This document shows, piece by piece, positions 41,043 to 50,104 of a DNA stretch of 64,000 nucleotides; the first letter of the stretch is position 1, and the number at the start of each line of letters is the position of its first letter. A model generated the notes under the pieces. That model did not search any database. It had not been told where the DNA came from and worked only from the letters and a program-made list of their open reading frames with translations. The DNA is from an uncultured Collinsella sp. (GTDB lineage: Bacteria; Actinomycetota; Coriobacteriia; Coriobacteriales; Coriobacteriaceae), in contig CATYEN010000007.1 in assembly GCA_958405565.1 (NCBI GenBank), positions 13,505 to 77,504 of the forward strand, read 5' to 3'. Made by a program: the position numbers and the translations under genes.

Positions 41043-43733
41043 ATGGACGGCAACGTCATCATCAAGGCGGTGCTCGACACCGTTGACGTATCCAAGAACA
41101 TCAAGGCCCTGGAGCGAGACCTCCAGAGCATCTCCTGGAAGAACATAACCGAGGGCGACGAGAAGGCGGCGAAGCTTTCCTCCTCGTTCAAGAAGGCCGG
41201 CACTGCCGCCACGCTGACGCTCACCGCGCCCGTGGTGGCCGCCGGCAAGGCCGTGTTCGGCGTGGCCAGCGACTACGAGCAGGCCAACGCCCGCATAGCC
41301 GCCGCGTTCGGCGTCTCCGGCGAGGAGGCGGAACGCTTCAGCGGCATAGGCAAGCGCATCTACGAGGGCGGCTGGGGCGAGTCCCTGGACGAGGTGAACG
41401 ACGCCCTGATCCAGTGCAAGTCCACACTGCGCGACGTTTCCGACGAGGACCTGCAGACGGTCACCACCAACGCGCTCATGCTGTCGGACACCTTCGGCGC
41501 GGACGTGAACGAGTCCATACGCGGCACCAACGCCCTCATGGAGGGCTTCGGGCTGTCCGCCACCGAGGCCAGCGACCTGCTGACGGCGGGCATGCAGCGC
41601 GGCCTGAACTACACCGACGAGCTGGGCGACAACCTGAGCGAATACTCCGTGCGATGGGGCGAGGCAGGAATGAGCGCCAGCGAGTACTTCTCGCTGCTCG
41701 AAGCGGGCACGTCCAACGGCGCGTACAACCTGGACAAGGTGGGCGACTACCTCAACGAGTTCCTGACGGCGCTGTCCGACGGCCGCATGGAGGAGTCCAT
41801 CGGCCAGTTCTCGGAAGGCACGCAGGAGGTCTTCGAGAACTTCAAGAACGGCAGCGCCACCGCCGAGGACATGCTGCAGGCGGTGCTGGGCGACCTGACG
41901 CAGATGCCAAACGAGTATGACAAGGCCGCGCTGGCCTCCACCCTGTGGTCCTCGCTGGGCGAGGACAACGCCATGGGCATGATCGAGTCCCTGGCGGGAG
42001 TGCAGGACAGCTTCGGCGACGTCGCCGGCGCTGCGCAGCAGGCCCAGGAGGCGGCATCGGACAGCTTCGCCGTGAAGTCGCAGGAGGCAATGCGCGAGCT
42101 GCAGGGCTCCATCGAGCCGCTGGGCGAGCCGCTGCTCAACATCGCCACCAACGTGGCGGGCGTCGTCAAGTCGTTCTCCGAATGGTTCGCCGGCATCGGC
42201 GAGGGCGGTCAGACCGCCGTGCTCGTGATAGCGGGCATCGTCGCGGCGCTCGGCCCCGTGCTGTCCACCGTCGGCACCGTCATCGACACCGTGCCCAAGA
42301 TAGGCGCGGCGTTCCAGACCGTCGGCAAGCTGGGCACCGGCGCGCTGGGGCTCATAGCCGCGCACCCCGTGATAGCGGCCATAGCGGCCATCATCGCCGC
42401 CGTGGTGCTGCTGTGGAACAACTGCGAGGAGTTCCGCGACGCGGTAACGGCAATCTGGGACGCGGTATGCCAGGCGTTCCAGGTCGCCGTGCAAGTCGCG
42501 GGCGAGGTGGCGCAGTCCGTCGGCGGGTTCTTCTCGCAGCTCGGCGAGACGCTTGGCGGAATCTGGGACGGGATATGCGCCACAGTTCAGGGGGCCATAG
42601 AGGCCATAGCCGGGTTCTTCCAGGGGATGGCCGACACCGCCGCGAGCGTCTGGGACGGCATCTGCAACGTGGTGCAGGTGGCGGTCATGCTGCTAGGCGA
42701 GATATTGAACCTCGCTATAGAGGTGCTGCTCGCTCCCTGGACCTTCATCTGGGAGAACTTCGGCAGCCAGCTGAGCGCGGCGTGGGACGCCATATGCGCG
42801 GCGGTGGGCGCATACCTGGAGGCCGTGAGCCAGAACATCACCGCCGTGCTGACCGTCCTCTCCGAGTGGTGGTCCGCCGCCTGGGGCGCGATCAGCGCCG
42901 TGGCGAGCGCGGTGTGGGAGGCCATCAGCTGGGCGGTGTCGACCTACATCGCCGCCGTGCAGACGAACATACAGACGGTCCTCGGCATCATCCAGGTGGT
43001 GTGGAGCACGGTCTGGGGCGCGGTCAGCTCCACGGCATCCACCATATGGGGCGGCATCAGCTGGGCGATAGGCGCGGCCATAGACGCCATCAGCTCCACC
43101 ATATCGGCGGTGCTGTCGGCAATTCAGGCGGTGTGGGACTCCATATGGGGTGCCGTGAGCAGCACGGCGTCGAGCGTGTGGAGCGGCATCAGCTCGACAA
43201 TATCCGGCATCGTGAACGGCATCCGCGACACGATCTCCAGCGTGTTCAACGCCGCCAAGGACACCGTGAGCAGCGTGTGGAACTCCATCAAGAGCGCCAT
43301 CGAGACGCCGATACAGAACGCCCGCGACACCGTGCGCAACGTCATCGACTCCATCAAGGGGTTCTTCAACTTCTCGTGGTCGCTGCCCCACCTGAAGCTG
43401 CCGCACCTGTCCATCTCCGGCAGCTTCAGCATCGCCCCGCCGAGTGTGCCGCACTTCGGCATCGACTGGTACGCCAAGGGCGGCGTGTTCAACGGCCCCA
43501 GCGTCATCGGCGTCGGCGAGGCGGGCCCCGAGGGCGTGGTGCCGTTCAACGAGCGCGGCGCGCGCCCGCTGGCCGAGGGCATCGCCAAGCTGCTCGACGG
43601 CAAGGGCGGCGCGGACCATGGCGACACAAACGTGACAATCAACCTGTACGCGACCGTGCGGGAGGAGGCCGACATCGAGAAAATCTCCCGCCAGATAGCC
43701 AAGGAAATCAAACGGCAGGAGTGCTTCGCATGA
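41043..43733 (+). CDS. Tape measure protein
   Basis: 896 residues; sets tail length and probably helps DNA cross the membrane. N-terminal helical domain, hydrophobic segments at about 385-465 (TAVLVIAGIVAALGPVLSTV; VIAAIAAIIAAVVLLW), then Trp-rich repeats (WDAICAAVGAYLEA, VWSTVWGAVSSTAS, ...) typical of this class, and a globular C-terminus. ATG 41043 with GAGGTGAGC upstream is preferred over GTG 41037. At about 1.5 angstrom per residue the tail would be roughly 130 nm. Confidence 0.92.
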   Translation: MDGNVIIKAVLDTVDVSKNIKALERDLQSISWKNITEGDEKAAKLSSSFKKAGTAATLTLTAPVVAAGKAVFGVASDYEQANARIAAAFGVSGEEAERFSGIGKRIYEGGWGESLDEVNDALIQCKSTLRDVSDEDLQTVTTNALMLSDTFGADVNESIRGTNALMEGFGLSATEASDLLTAGMQRGLNYTDELGDNLSEYSVRWGEAGMSASEYFSLLEAGTSNGAYNLDKVGDYLNEFLTALSDGRMEESIGQFSEGTQEVFENFKNGSATAEDMLQAVLGDLTQMPNEYDKAALASTLWSSLGEDNAMGMIESLAGVQDSFGDVAGAAQQAQEAASDSFAVKSQEAMRELQGSIEPLGEPLLNIATNVAGVVKSFSEWFAGIGEGGQTAVLVIAGIVAALGPVLSTVGTVIDTVPKIGAAFQTVGKLGTGALGLIAAHPVIAAIAAIIAAVVLLWNNCEEFRDAVTAIWDAVCQAFQVAVQVAGEVAQSVGGFFSQLGETLGGIWDGICATVQGAIEAIAGFFQGMADTAASVWDGICNVVQVAVMLLGEILNLAIEVLLAPWTFIWENFGSQLSAAWDAICAAVGAYLEAVSQNITAVLTVLSEWWSAAWGAISAVASAVWEAISWAVSTYIAAVQTNIQTVLGIIQVVWSTVWGAVSSTASTIWGGISWAIGAAIDAISSTISAVLSAIQAVWDSIWGAVSSTASSVWSGISSTISGIVNGIRDTISSVFNAAKDTVSSVWNSIKSAIETPIQNARDTVRNVIDSIKGFFNFSWSLPHLKLPHLSISGSFSIAPPSVPHFGIDWYAKGGVFNGPSVIGVGEAGPEGVVPFNERGARPLAEGIAKLLDGKGGADHGDTNVTINLYATVREEADIEKISRQIAKEIKRQECFA

Positions 43734-44443
43734 TATACAACGGCTTCGACTTCGCGCCGTGGTTCGACACCCGGCTCGTGACCCGCTCGCTGCTGCCCGA
43801 GTACGAAATCGCCACGCGCGACGTGCCCGGGCAGCCCGGCTCGCGCTTCATGCGCGCAGAGCTGAAACCCCTGACGATAGACGTGGCGGCGGCCTGGAGG
43901 GCGCGCCCCGCCGACGATATGGCGGTCCTTCGCCGCCTCATGGCCTCGCGCCTGTTGTGCCTCAAGGAGGCCGAGCTGTGGCTGGACGACGAGAGGCACC
44001 TGGGCCTGCGCTACATGGCCGTGCTGACCTCGCCGGGCGCGCTCGACACGTTGTGGCACACCGGCGAGGCCACGCTGACGTTCACGGCATACGACCCCGT
44101 GGCCTACGGGGCCGAGGGGCGCGCAACCGTGTCGGGCACCTCGGGCGTGCAGGTGGGCGGGACGTTCCGCACCTACCCCACCGTGACCGTCAGGCCCGGC
44201 GGCAGCACGTCGGCGCTGCGGCTGACGAACATGGGCACGGGCGAGTTCGTGCAGATCGACAAGGCGGTGACGGCATCGAGTGAGGTGGTCATCGACATGG
44301 CCGCCCCGCAGGCCACGGTGGACGGCAGCCCCGCGCCCGTGACCTTCGAGAGTGACTTCTTCCCGCTGGAGCCGGGGGCCAACAGCCTCAAGCTGTCCAG
44401 CGGCACCGCGACGATACAGTGGACGGAAAGGTACGCGGGCTGA
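43730..44443 (+). CDS. Distal tail protein (Dit-like)
   Basis: 237 residues starting MIYNGFDFAPWFDTRLVTRS with RDVPGQPGSRFM, a Dit/siphovirus tail component signature, followed by a galectin-like C-terminal half. It forms the hub joining tail tube and tip. Overlaps with both neighbours (ATGA, TGATG). Confidence 0.88.
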   Translation: MIYNGFDFAPWFDTRLVTRSLLPEYEIATRDVPGQPGSRFMRAELKPLTIDVAAAWRARPADDMAVLRRLMASRLLCLKEAELWLDDERHLGLRYMAVLTSPGALDTLWHTGEATLTFTAYDPVAYGAEGRATVSGTSGVQVGGTFRTYPTVTVRPGGSTSALRLTNMGTGEFVQIDKAVTASSEVVIDMAAPQATVDGSPAPVTFESDFFPLEPGANSLKLSSGTATIQWTERYAG

Positions 44444-46995
44444 TGATTCTGTGGGCATGCGACCGCTGGGAGGCGTACAAGGGACCCATCAAGACGCTGT
44501 TCGAGTGCGAGGACACGCGCGAGGTCAACGGCGAGAACGCCCTGAGCATCACAACGCTGGCGCGCCTGGACAAGGGCGACCGCCTGGTGTGGCGCGACCT
44601 CAAGGGCCGCTGGCACGAGAACATCGTGGACGGCGTGGAGGAGGAGCGCGCGAGCGCGGGCATCCTCTACACGTACTACTGCCCGACCTCGGCGCAAATC
44701 GAGCTCCTGGGCGACTACCTGGAGGACAAGCGCCCCTACGACGTGAGCGCCTACGCCGCGCTGGCCTCGGCGCTGTCCTCCTCGCGCTGGCAGGTCGGAA
44801 CCGTGGCCGACCTCGGGCAGGCCGGCACGAACTTCTACCACACCAACGCATGGGCGGCCATCCACGACGTGGCAGACACTTGGGGCGGCGAGCTGTCGTT
44901 CGAAATTCAGGTGAGCGGCACCAAGGTGACCGCACGCCGCGTGTGCATGGCCAAGCAGGTCGGCGAGGACAACGGCAAGCGTTTCACCTACGCCAAGGAC
45001 CTCGTGAGCGTCAAGCGCAGCGTGGACGAGGGCAACGTGTGCACGGCCCTGTACGGCTACGGCAAGTCCCTGCAGACCGCCGACAAGGACGGCAACCTGA
45101 CGGGCGGCTACGACCGCAAGCTGACCTTTGGCGACGTGAACGGCGGGCGGAACTGGGTGGGCAGCGCCGACGCGCTGGCGCGCTGGGGACGGCCCGACGG
45201 CAAGGGCGGCAAGGCCCACGTGTTCGGCGACGTGGAGTTCTCCGACTGCGAGGACGCCGCCGAGCTGAAGAAGCTCACCGAGGCGCAGCTGGCGCAGTCG
45301 TGCGTGCCCACCGTGTCCTACACCGTGGACGCCACGGCGCTTGCGCGCGCCGGCGAGGGCTTCGAGGGCGCGGACGAGGGCGACCTGGTGACCGTGGTGG
45401 ACAAGGTGTACGACCCGCCGCTGCGCGTGCGCACCCGCATCACCAAGGTGGTGGAGGACCAGCTGCGCCCCGGCGAGGTCACCTACACGTTCGGCAACTA
45501 CCAGACCGTGGCCGAGCTGATGGCCGCCCAGAAGTCCAGCGCAAAGAGAACGGCTTCGAGCATCCGCGCCACCGTGGCCGACGCGGTAAACGCGTCCAAC
45601 AAGGCATCGACCGGCAAATGGGGCGAGAGCCTGGCGGCCTCCGAGAAGCGCCAGGAGGCGTTCGCCAGGGAGCAGGGCGGCGCGGCCAAGGACTACGCCG
45701 ACGAGGTGAAGGATGCGCTGGACAAGGCCCTCAAGGAGTACGCCGACAACGGGGACACCACCCTAGAGGAAGCCCTCAAGAAGTATTCCGACGACGGCAA
45801 CCTGTCCCTTGAGGAGGTGCTCAAGCTCTACACCGACACCACGGTGGAGCAGAGCGAGAGCGTGCTCAAGAAGATAGACGAGGCCAACAAGGAGTACCTG
45901 GAAGGCATCACCGGCTCGCTGGACGAGCGCCTGACGAGCGCCGAGGGCGAGGTTGAGGGCTTGCAGAACCAGCTCGACCAGCTGCCGACGGATATCCGCA
46001 AGAAAATCGTGGAAATGCTCAACAGCGAGATAAACACCACGGGCGGCTGGGTGTACGAGGAGCCCGGCCAGGGCATCCTCGTGTACGACAAGAAGCCGGA
46101 GAACGCGACCAAGTGCGTGAAGATAGGCGGCGGCGTCATCGGCGTGGCCAACTCCAAGTACTCCAGCGGCGCGTGGAAGTGGCGCACGGCCATCACCGGC
46201 GACGGCGTGACCGCCAACGAGCTGACCACGGGCCGCATCAAGGGCGGCAACTCGTACTGGGACCTCGACAGCGGGGCCTTCTATCTGCGCGACGGCTCCA
46301 TCTTCATGACGGACGGCAACGGCAACAGGGTCTACATCAACGCCACCAACGGCTTCCAGATATACGACAAGAACGGCTCCATCATCGCGGGCACCGTGCT
46401 GGTGGGCAGCACCTCCATGTTCCGCTGCAACATGGTCGGCACGTCGTCAACCAACTACATCACCACCGGCACGACGACGAACAACCACCCGGGAGCGTCG
46501 TTCGTGAACGGCTCGACCGAGTACTGCACCATCGAGGCCGTCCACGCGAAGGACAGCCCCACGGCAAGCTCGACCGACGGCGTGGGCATATCCACCTGCG
46601 GCTACGGCTTCCTGGCAGTCAACCGCTACTACCGCCAGACGTGGCTGACAACCCCCTACTACGCGGGCTACATGAGCCATCCCGACGAGCAGCTGTACAT
46701 GAAGAGCGGCAACAGCAACGCGGGCGGCTCGGCGTACGTGAAGCTGCAGGAGAGCTCCAACAACTACGTGTACCTGGATAGCAGCCGCGCAGACATTGGG
46801 TCGTCGGGCACCGCCAGGATACTCGCCCCGAAGTTCGCCATAGGAACCAGTCCGAGCAGCGGCGGCACCTACGGGTACACGGGCTCCACGCAGTTCATCG
46901 GGTGCATCACCAACAACGGCAACAACTGGACGTGGGGCACCATCAACGTGGTGAACGGAATCATCACCGGCATGAGCAGCATCACGGGAAACTAG
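44443..46995 (+). CDS. Tail-associated endopeptidase / tail spike
   Basis: 850 residues. N-terminal 380 match the prophage endopeptidase tail family (MILWACDRWEAYKGPIK; FTYAKDLVSVKRS), the baseplate hub. A coiled coil (about 385-540, TTLEEALKKYSDDGNLSLEEVLK) leads to a beta-rich C-terminal part with GGNSYWDLDSGAFYLRDGSIF repeats that may contact the host surface. Central part of the tail tip. Confidence 0.85.
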   Translation: MILWACDRWEAYKGPIKTLFECEDTREVNGENALSITTLARLDKGDRLVWRDLKGRWHENIVDGVEEERASAGILYTYYCPTSAQIELLGDYLEDKRPYDVSAYAALASALSSSRWQVGTVADLGQAGTNFYHTNAWAAIHDVADTWGGELSFEIQVSGTKVTARRVCMAKQVGEDNGKRFTYAKDLVSVKRSVDEGNVCTALYGYGKSLQTADKDGNLTGGYDRKLTFGDVNGGRNWVGSADALARWGRPDGKGGKAHVFGDVEFSDCEDAAELKKLTEAQLAQSCVPTVSYTVDATALARAGEGFEGADEGDLVTVVDKVYDPPLRVRTRITKVVEDQLRPGEVTYTFGNYQTVAELMAAQKSSAKRTASSIRATVADAVNASNKASTGKWGESLAASEKRQEAFAREQGGAAKDYADEVKDALDKALKEYADNGDTTLEEALKKYSDDGNLSLEEVLKLYTDTTVEQSESVLKKIDEANKEYLEGITGSLDERLTSAEGEVEGLQNQLDQLPTDIRKKIVEMLNSEINTTGGWVYEEPGQGILVYDKKPENATKCVKIGGGVIGVANSKYSSGAWKWRTAITGDGVTANELTTGRIKGGNSYWDLDSGAFYLRDGSIFMTDGNGNRVYINATNGFQIYDKNGSIIAGTVLVGSTSMFRCNMVGTSSTNYITTGTTTNNHPGASFVNGSTEYCTIEAVHAKDSPTASSTDGVGISTCGYGFLAVNRYYRQTWLTTPYYAGYMSHPDEQLYMKSGNSNAGGSAYVKLQESSNNYVYLDSSRADIGSSGTARILAPKFAIGTSPSSGGTYGYTGSTQFIGCITNNGNNWTWGTINVVNGIITGMSSITGN

Positions 46996-47016
46996 ACCAG
47001 CGAGAGAGGAAACGGA

Positions 47017-47337
47017 ATGTTCTACCACCTTGTGCAGCAGCCCGAAGCGCCACAGGCGCTCGACGGCGCGCCGAAGCCGCCCGAGGCGCTTCCGGTGTTC
47101 GAGTGCATCAGCGACCCGGCCACGGCGCGGGCCATCGTGGAATCGGAAGACGTGTTCGAGTTCGACGGCAAGGGCGGCTTCACGCTCGTGTCCAGCCCCG
47201 TGGCCGTCATGGACGCGGAAGGCGGCGAGGCCAACGCCGTGGACTTCTCGGCGCTCACCGACGAGGAGATATGCGGGGTCCACAGAGCGCAGCCCGGCGA
47301 CATGTTGCGGACACTTGCGCCCGAAGGGAAGGAGTGA
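47017..47337 (+). CDS. Small tail-region protein
   Basis: 106 residues, MFYHLVQQPEAPQALDGAPK. GAGAGAGGAAACGGA precedes the ATG. Acidic, no family recognised; between tail spike and baseplate protein. Confidence 0.68.
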   Translation: MFYHLVQQPEAPQALDGAPKPPEALPVFECISDPATARAIVESEDVFEFDGKGGFTLVSSPVAVMDAEGGEANAVDFSALTDEEICGVHRAQPGDMLRTLAPEGKE

Positions 47338-47340
47338 GGC

Positions 47341-48243
47341 ATGGCAACGCACGAGCTTACGCTCAACCTCAAGAAGACCAACATAGCGCCGCCCGTCATC
47401 ACCGTGCACCAGGGCGACAGCGCCGAGGTCCTGAAGGCCGCCATCTACGACGGCGACAAGAAGGCGGCCCTGACGGGCTGCAAGGTACACCTCATGGCCG
47501 CGAAGCCCGACCACACCTACGTGGAGCAGCAGTTCACGGGCATCAGCGACAACGTGGCCACCGTGACCGTCAACCCCGCCGTCTTCGGCGTGGCCGGGCT
47601 GCTCAAGGTGTGCTACGTGCGCGTGCGGAACGCGGCGGGGCTGGACGCCACCACCGAGAACGTACTGGTGAACGTGCTGCCATCGGCGAGCGCGTCGGGC
47701 GAGATATCCGGCCCGTACGTCGATGCGGTGGAGGCGATCATCGCGAACCTCAAAGGGCAGCTAGCCGACGTGAGCGCGCTGAACGCGCAGATGCAGAAGG
47801 CCGAGGCCTCCCGCGCGAGCGCGGAAAACCAGCGCGCCGCGAACGAGAAGGCACGCCAGACCGCCGAAACCAAGCGCGCAGAGGCCGAGAAGAAGCGCGC
47901 CACGGCGGAAAGCGCCCGCGTCACCGAGGCGGCGCAGCTGAAGACGGCCTCGCAAGCCGCCACGGCTGCGGCAAACGGCGCGGCCTCGAACGCCGACGCG
48001 GCGGCCAACACCGCCCTGCAGATAGCCAACAGCGTGGCGCAGGGCAGCGCGGGCAGCTCGGACATGGCCAAGCAGAAGCAGCAGATAGCCGACCTGTACG
48101 GCAAGCTTGCCGACGTCACGAACGCGTTCATCTACGACGACGGCACCGTGTACTGCCCCGCCTCCAAGGCCAGCGCATCGGGCAGCACCGTCACGTTCGG
48201 GAGCACCTGCACGGCGTCCGGCACAACCCTCAACCTCAAGTAG
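47341..48243 (+). CDS. BppU-like upper baseplate protein
   Basis: 300 residues. N-terminal beta domain (KKTNIAPPVITVHQGDSAE; GLLKVCYVRVRN) like BppU of lactococcal phages. A long Ala-rich coiled coil follows (about 145-240, KRAEAEKKRATAESARV), then a small C-terminal beta piece. It would hold the receptor-binding protein encoded next. Confidence 0.78.
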   Translation: MATHELTLNLKKTNIAPPVITVHQGDSAEVLKAAIYDGDKKAALTGCKVHLMAAKPDHTYVEQQFTGISDNVATVTVNPAVFGVAGLLKVCYVRVRNAAGLDATTENVLVNVLPSASASGEISGPYVDAVEAIIANLKGQLADVSALNAQMQKAEASRASAENQRAANEKARQTAETKRAEAEKKRATAESARVTEAAQLKTASQAATAAANGAASNADAAANTALQIANSVAQGSAGSSDMAKQKQQIADLYGKLADVTNAFIYDDGTVYCPASKASASGSTVTFGSTCTASGTTLNLK

Positions 48244-48255
48244 AAAGGCAACGAA

Positions 48256-49164
48256 ATGGCACAAGCGAAAACCCTGTCGGTGGGCGGCATCGGCTACGAG
48301 GTCATCGACGATACCGCGCGCAGAAACGCGCAGACGGCGCTCAACAACGCCGAGTACAACCGCCAGGGCCAAATCGGCAAGTACGGCGGGCAGAACATCG
48401 CCACCATCCTGGCGGGAGAGATCGGCAGCGGCAGCGTGTACGACGCGCTGCACAAGCGAGCCGCCAACGGCAACTTCGCGGGCCTGCGCGTGGGCGACTA
48501 CCTGGACGTGCCGCTCGTGAGCGCATCCGCCGTCACCACCCAGCAATCTGTGCGGTTCCTGCTTGCCCACATCGACCCGTACCTCTACTGCGGCGACAAC
48601 AGCAGGGGCCACCATATCGCGTTCGTGGCGTCCGCCCCCGTGGCCGTGGCGAAGACCGCGGCCGGCGTGGCAAACGACAGCTTCCTGATGTGGAACACGA
48701 CCAACACGAACCAGGGCACCGCCGACCGGAAATGCCCATACCCCAACAGCAACCTCAAGGCGTGGGAGACGGCCTTCGAGGCGTGCCTGCCCGAAGGGCT
48801 GACCAAGTACCTGCTGACCCAGCGCGTGCTGCTTGAGGAGCGTTACAGCGCCAGCGGCGCGCTCAACGACTCTAACTCGTGGAGCTGGCAGGATATCGGC
48901 AAGGTGTTCTCGCTGTCCGAGATGGAGGTGTACGGCTGCCCGGTGTGGGGCACCAAGGGCTACAGCGTCGGCTTCGACTGCCAGTGGGACCTGTTCCGCG
49001 ACACCGCGCACCGAATCAACGGAACTCGGTTCTATTGGTGGCTGCGTTCCGTCATGGGTGGCTCCTCGTCCTACGTGTGCTACGTCAGCGACTACGGCAC
49101 TGCCACCTGCACCTCGGCGACGTACGTCTGGGTTCGCCCCCGCCCCGGCTTCCTCGTCGGCTAG
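48256..49164 (+). CDS. DGR target: tail-tip receptor-binding protein with C-type-lectin-like fold
   Basis: 302 residues. The N-terminus (VGGIGYEVIDDTARRNAQ) probably attaches to the baseplate. The C-terminal half is a formylglycine-generating-enzyme/C-type-lectin-like domain (SWQDIGKVFSLSEMEVYG, FYWWLRSVMGG, WVRPRPGF). Residues about 257-299 are the variable repeat (49025-49153), which matches the template at 49764-49892. Its varying residues are those coded by AAY and other A-bearing codons in the template. GAAAGGCAACGA precedes the ATG. It is the only VR-bearing gene seen. Confidence 0.9.
   Translation: MAQAKTLSVGGIGYEVIDDTARRNAQTALNNAEYNRQGQIGKYGGQNIATILAGEIGSGSVYDALHKRAANGNFAGLRVGDYLDVPLVSASAVTTQQSVRFLLAHIDPYLYCGDNSRGHHIAFVASAPVAVAKTAAGVANDSFLMWNTTNTNQGTADRKCPYPNSNLKAWETAFEACLPEGLTKYLLTQRVLLEERYSASGALNDSNSWSWQDIGKVFSLSEMEVYGCPVWGTKGYSVGFDCQWDLFRDTAHRINGTRFYWWLRSVMGGSSSYVCYVSDYGTATCTSATYVWVRPRPGFLVG
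49025..49153 (+). repeat. DGR variable repeat (VR)
   Basis: 129 nt in the 3' end of the target gene, ungapped against TR at offset 739. 17 mismatches; 15 fall on template adenines (A to T 5, to G 5, to C 5). The two others are T to C at 49113 and C to T at 49127. The 3' end TGGGTTCGCCCCCGCCCCGG (49129-49148) is unchanged and serves as the IMH. Confidence 0.93.
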
Positions 49165-49192
49165 CCAGCCGAGTGCTCTATACTTCTCTTTC

Positions 49193-49219
49193 GATGCGAC
49201 CGCCTTGCGCGGTCGCATC
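49193..49219 (+). promoter_or_regulatory. Target-site hairpin downstream of VR
   Basis: Perfect 11-bp stem GATGCGACCGC/GCGGTCGCATC with 5-base loop CTTGC, about 40 bp after VR and 29 bp after the target stop. In Bordetella-phage-type DGRs a hairpin/cruciform just past the IMH is needed for target recognition. It has no T-run and is separate from the terminator that follows. Confidence 0.7.
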
Positions 49220-49221
49220 CC

Positions 49222-49249
49222 TGCCCGCGCAGCGGGCCGTTTTTTTTGC
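49222..49249 (+). terminator. Terminator between target gene and DGR cassette
   Basis: GCCCGC-GCA-GCGGGC stem followed by eight T. It ends tail-gene transcription and so separates avd-TR-RT from the structural operon. Confidence 0.8.
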
Positions 49250-49269
49250 CACTATTTCCGGGAGGTGCC

Positions 49270-49740
49270 ATGAGCGGCGTCTACCAGCGAAACCGCGAGG
49301 TGTCCGAGTACAAGTTCTTCACGCAGGCCATCGCCATCCGCGTGGAGGTCAACAAGCTCATGGCCTCCTCGTCGGTCGTGCCGAAAGCCTACAGGCTGCT
49401 GAACGCGGTGCCCACGGTGGAGACCGCGCGCAGCATCGTATACAACGTCAACCGCGCCGACTGCTTCTACCCCAACAGTTCGTTCAACGCACTTGAGCGC
49501 AAGCGCTACCTGACGCTGGCGATAGCCGACTGCGAGCAGCTGATGCTCGACATGCAGTGCCTCATGGACATCGGCCTGCCCGTGAACGCCAACCGCTTCG
49601 AGGCGCTGGCGGGCATGGTCGAGGAGGAGATCAAACTGCTCAAGGGCGCGCGCAAGAACGTACGCGTCACCGGCAAGAAGACGACCGACGAGCGCATAGC
49701 CGAGGCCGAGGCCGAGCTAGAGCGCCTGCGTTCGTTATAA
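49270..49740 (+). CDS. avd: DGR accessory protein (Avd-like)
   Basis: 156 residues, all alpha, with four main helices (VSEYKFFTQAIAIRVEVNKLM; PKAYRLLNAVPTVETARSIVYNVNRA; ALERKRYLTLAIADCEQLMLDMQCLM; NRFEALAGMVEEEIKLLKGARKN) and a basic stretch. This is the shape of Avd, the pentameric barrel that binds RT and template RNA. It lies between target and TR, the usual place. GGGAGGTGCC precedes ATG 49270. Confidence 0.85.
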   Translation: MSGVYQRNREVSEYKFFTQAIAIRVEVNKLMASSSVVPKAYRLLNAVPTVETARSIVYNVNRADCFYPNSSFNALERKRYLTLAIADCEQLMLDMQCLMDIGLPVNANRFEALAGMVEEEIKLLKGARKNVRVTGKKTTDERIAEAEAELERLRSL

Positions 49741-49763
49741 TGGGCGGCGGTCCCGCCTTGTAT

Positions 49764-49892
49764 ATCAGTACAATTGGTGGCTGCGTTCCGTCATGGGTGG
49801 CTCCTCGTCCAACGTGTGCTACGTCAACAACAACGGCAATGCCAACTACAATTCGGCGACGAACACCTGGGTTCGCCCCCGCCCCGGATTCC
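49764..49892 (+). repeat. DGR template repeat (TR)
   Basis: Non-coding 129-nt template directly after avd. In the VR frame it holds a high share of AAC/AAT codons: Q-Y-N-WWLRS...N-VCYV-NNN-G-N-A-N-Y-N-SAT-N-T-W. It has 27 adenines, 15 of which are changed in VR. The last 20 nt before A49888 are the IMH* matching VR. It would be copied by the RT with errors at A. Confidence 0.93.
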
Positions 49893-50104
49893 CTTACTGC
49901 CAGACCGAGTAGGCCAGCGGGCCGAAAGCAGAGCGCGGAGAGGAAGGAAGGCGCGACCATTGGGCGCGAGCCCGTAAATACGCACCCCGCGAGGGTGGCC
50001 GGACGCTGCTTGCATGGCGCGGCGCTCCGTGGCTTCGCCGCGTTTCATGGCCATACCTCAAGCGGCTGTCAGAGCCACATTGCAAGCCGTGCGGGGTGCC
50101 TTCT
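49893..50104 (+). ncRNA. Structured spacer RNA between TR and RT
   Basis: 212 nt without a gene. GCACCCCGC (49982-49990) pairs perfectly with GCGGGGTGC (50091-50099), enclosing a second 7-bp stem CGCGGCG/CGCCGCG (50018-50024/50036-50042). In studied DGRs the spacer downstream of TR folds and primes cDNA synthesis with Avd-RT; the same role is inferred here. Confidence 0.65.

Noticed and set aside
40860..42494. 544-residue minus-strand open frame opposite the tape measure gene
   Set aside because: Antisense shadow with repetitive His/Gly/Val composition.
44443..48243. Search for a second VR in tail spike or baseplate genes
   Set aside because: No stretch matches the TR 3' end (IMH); only the 48256-49164 gene carries VR.
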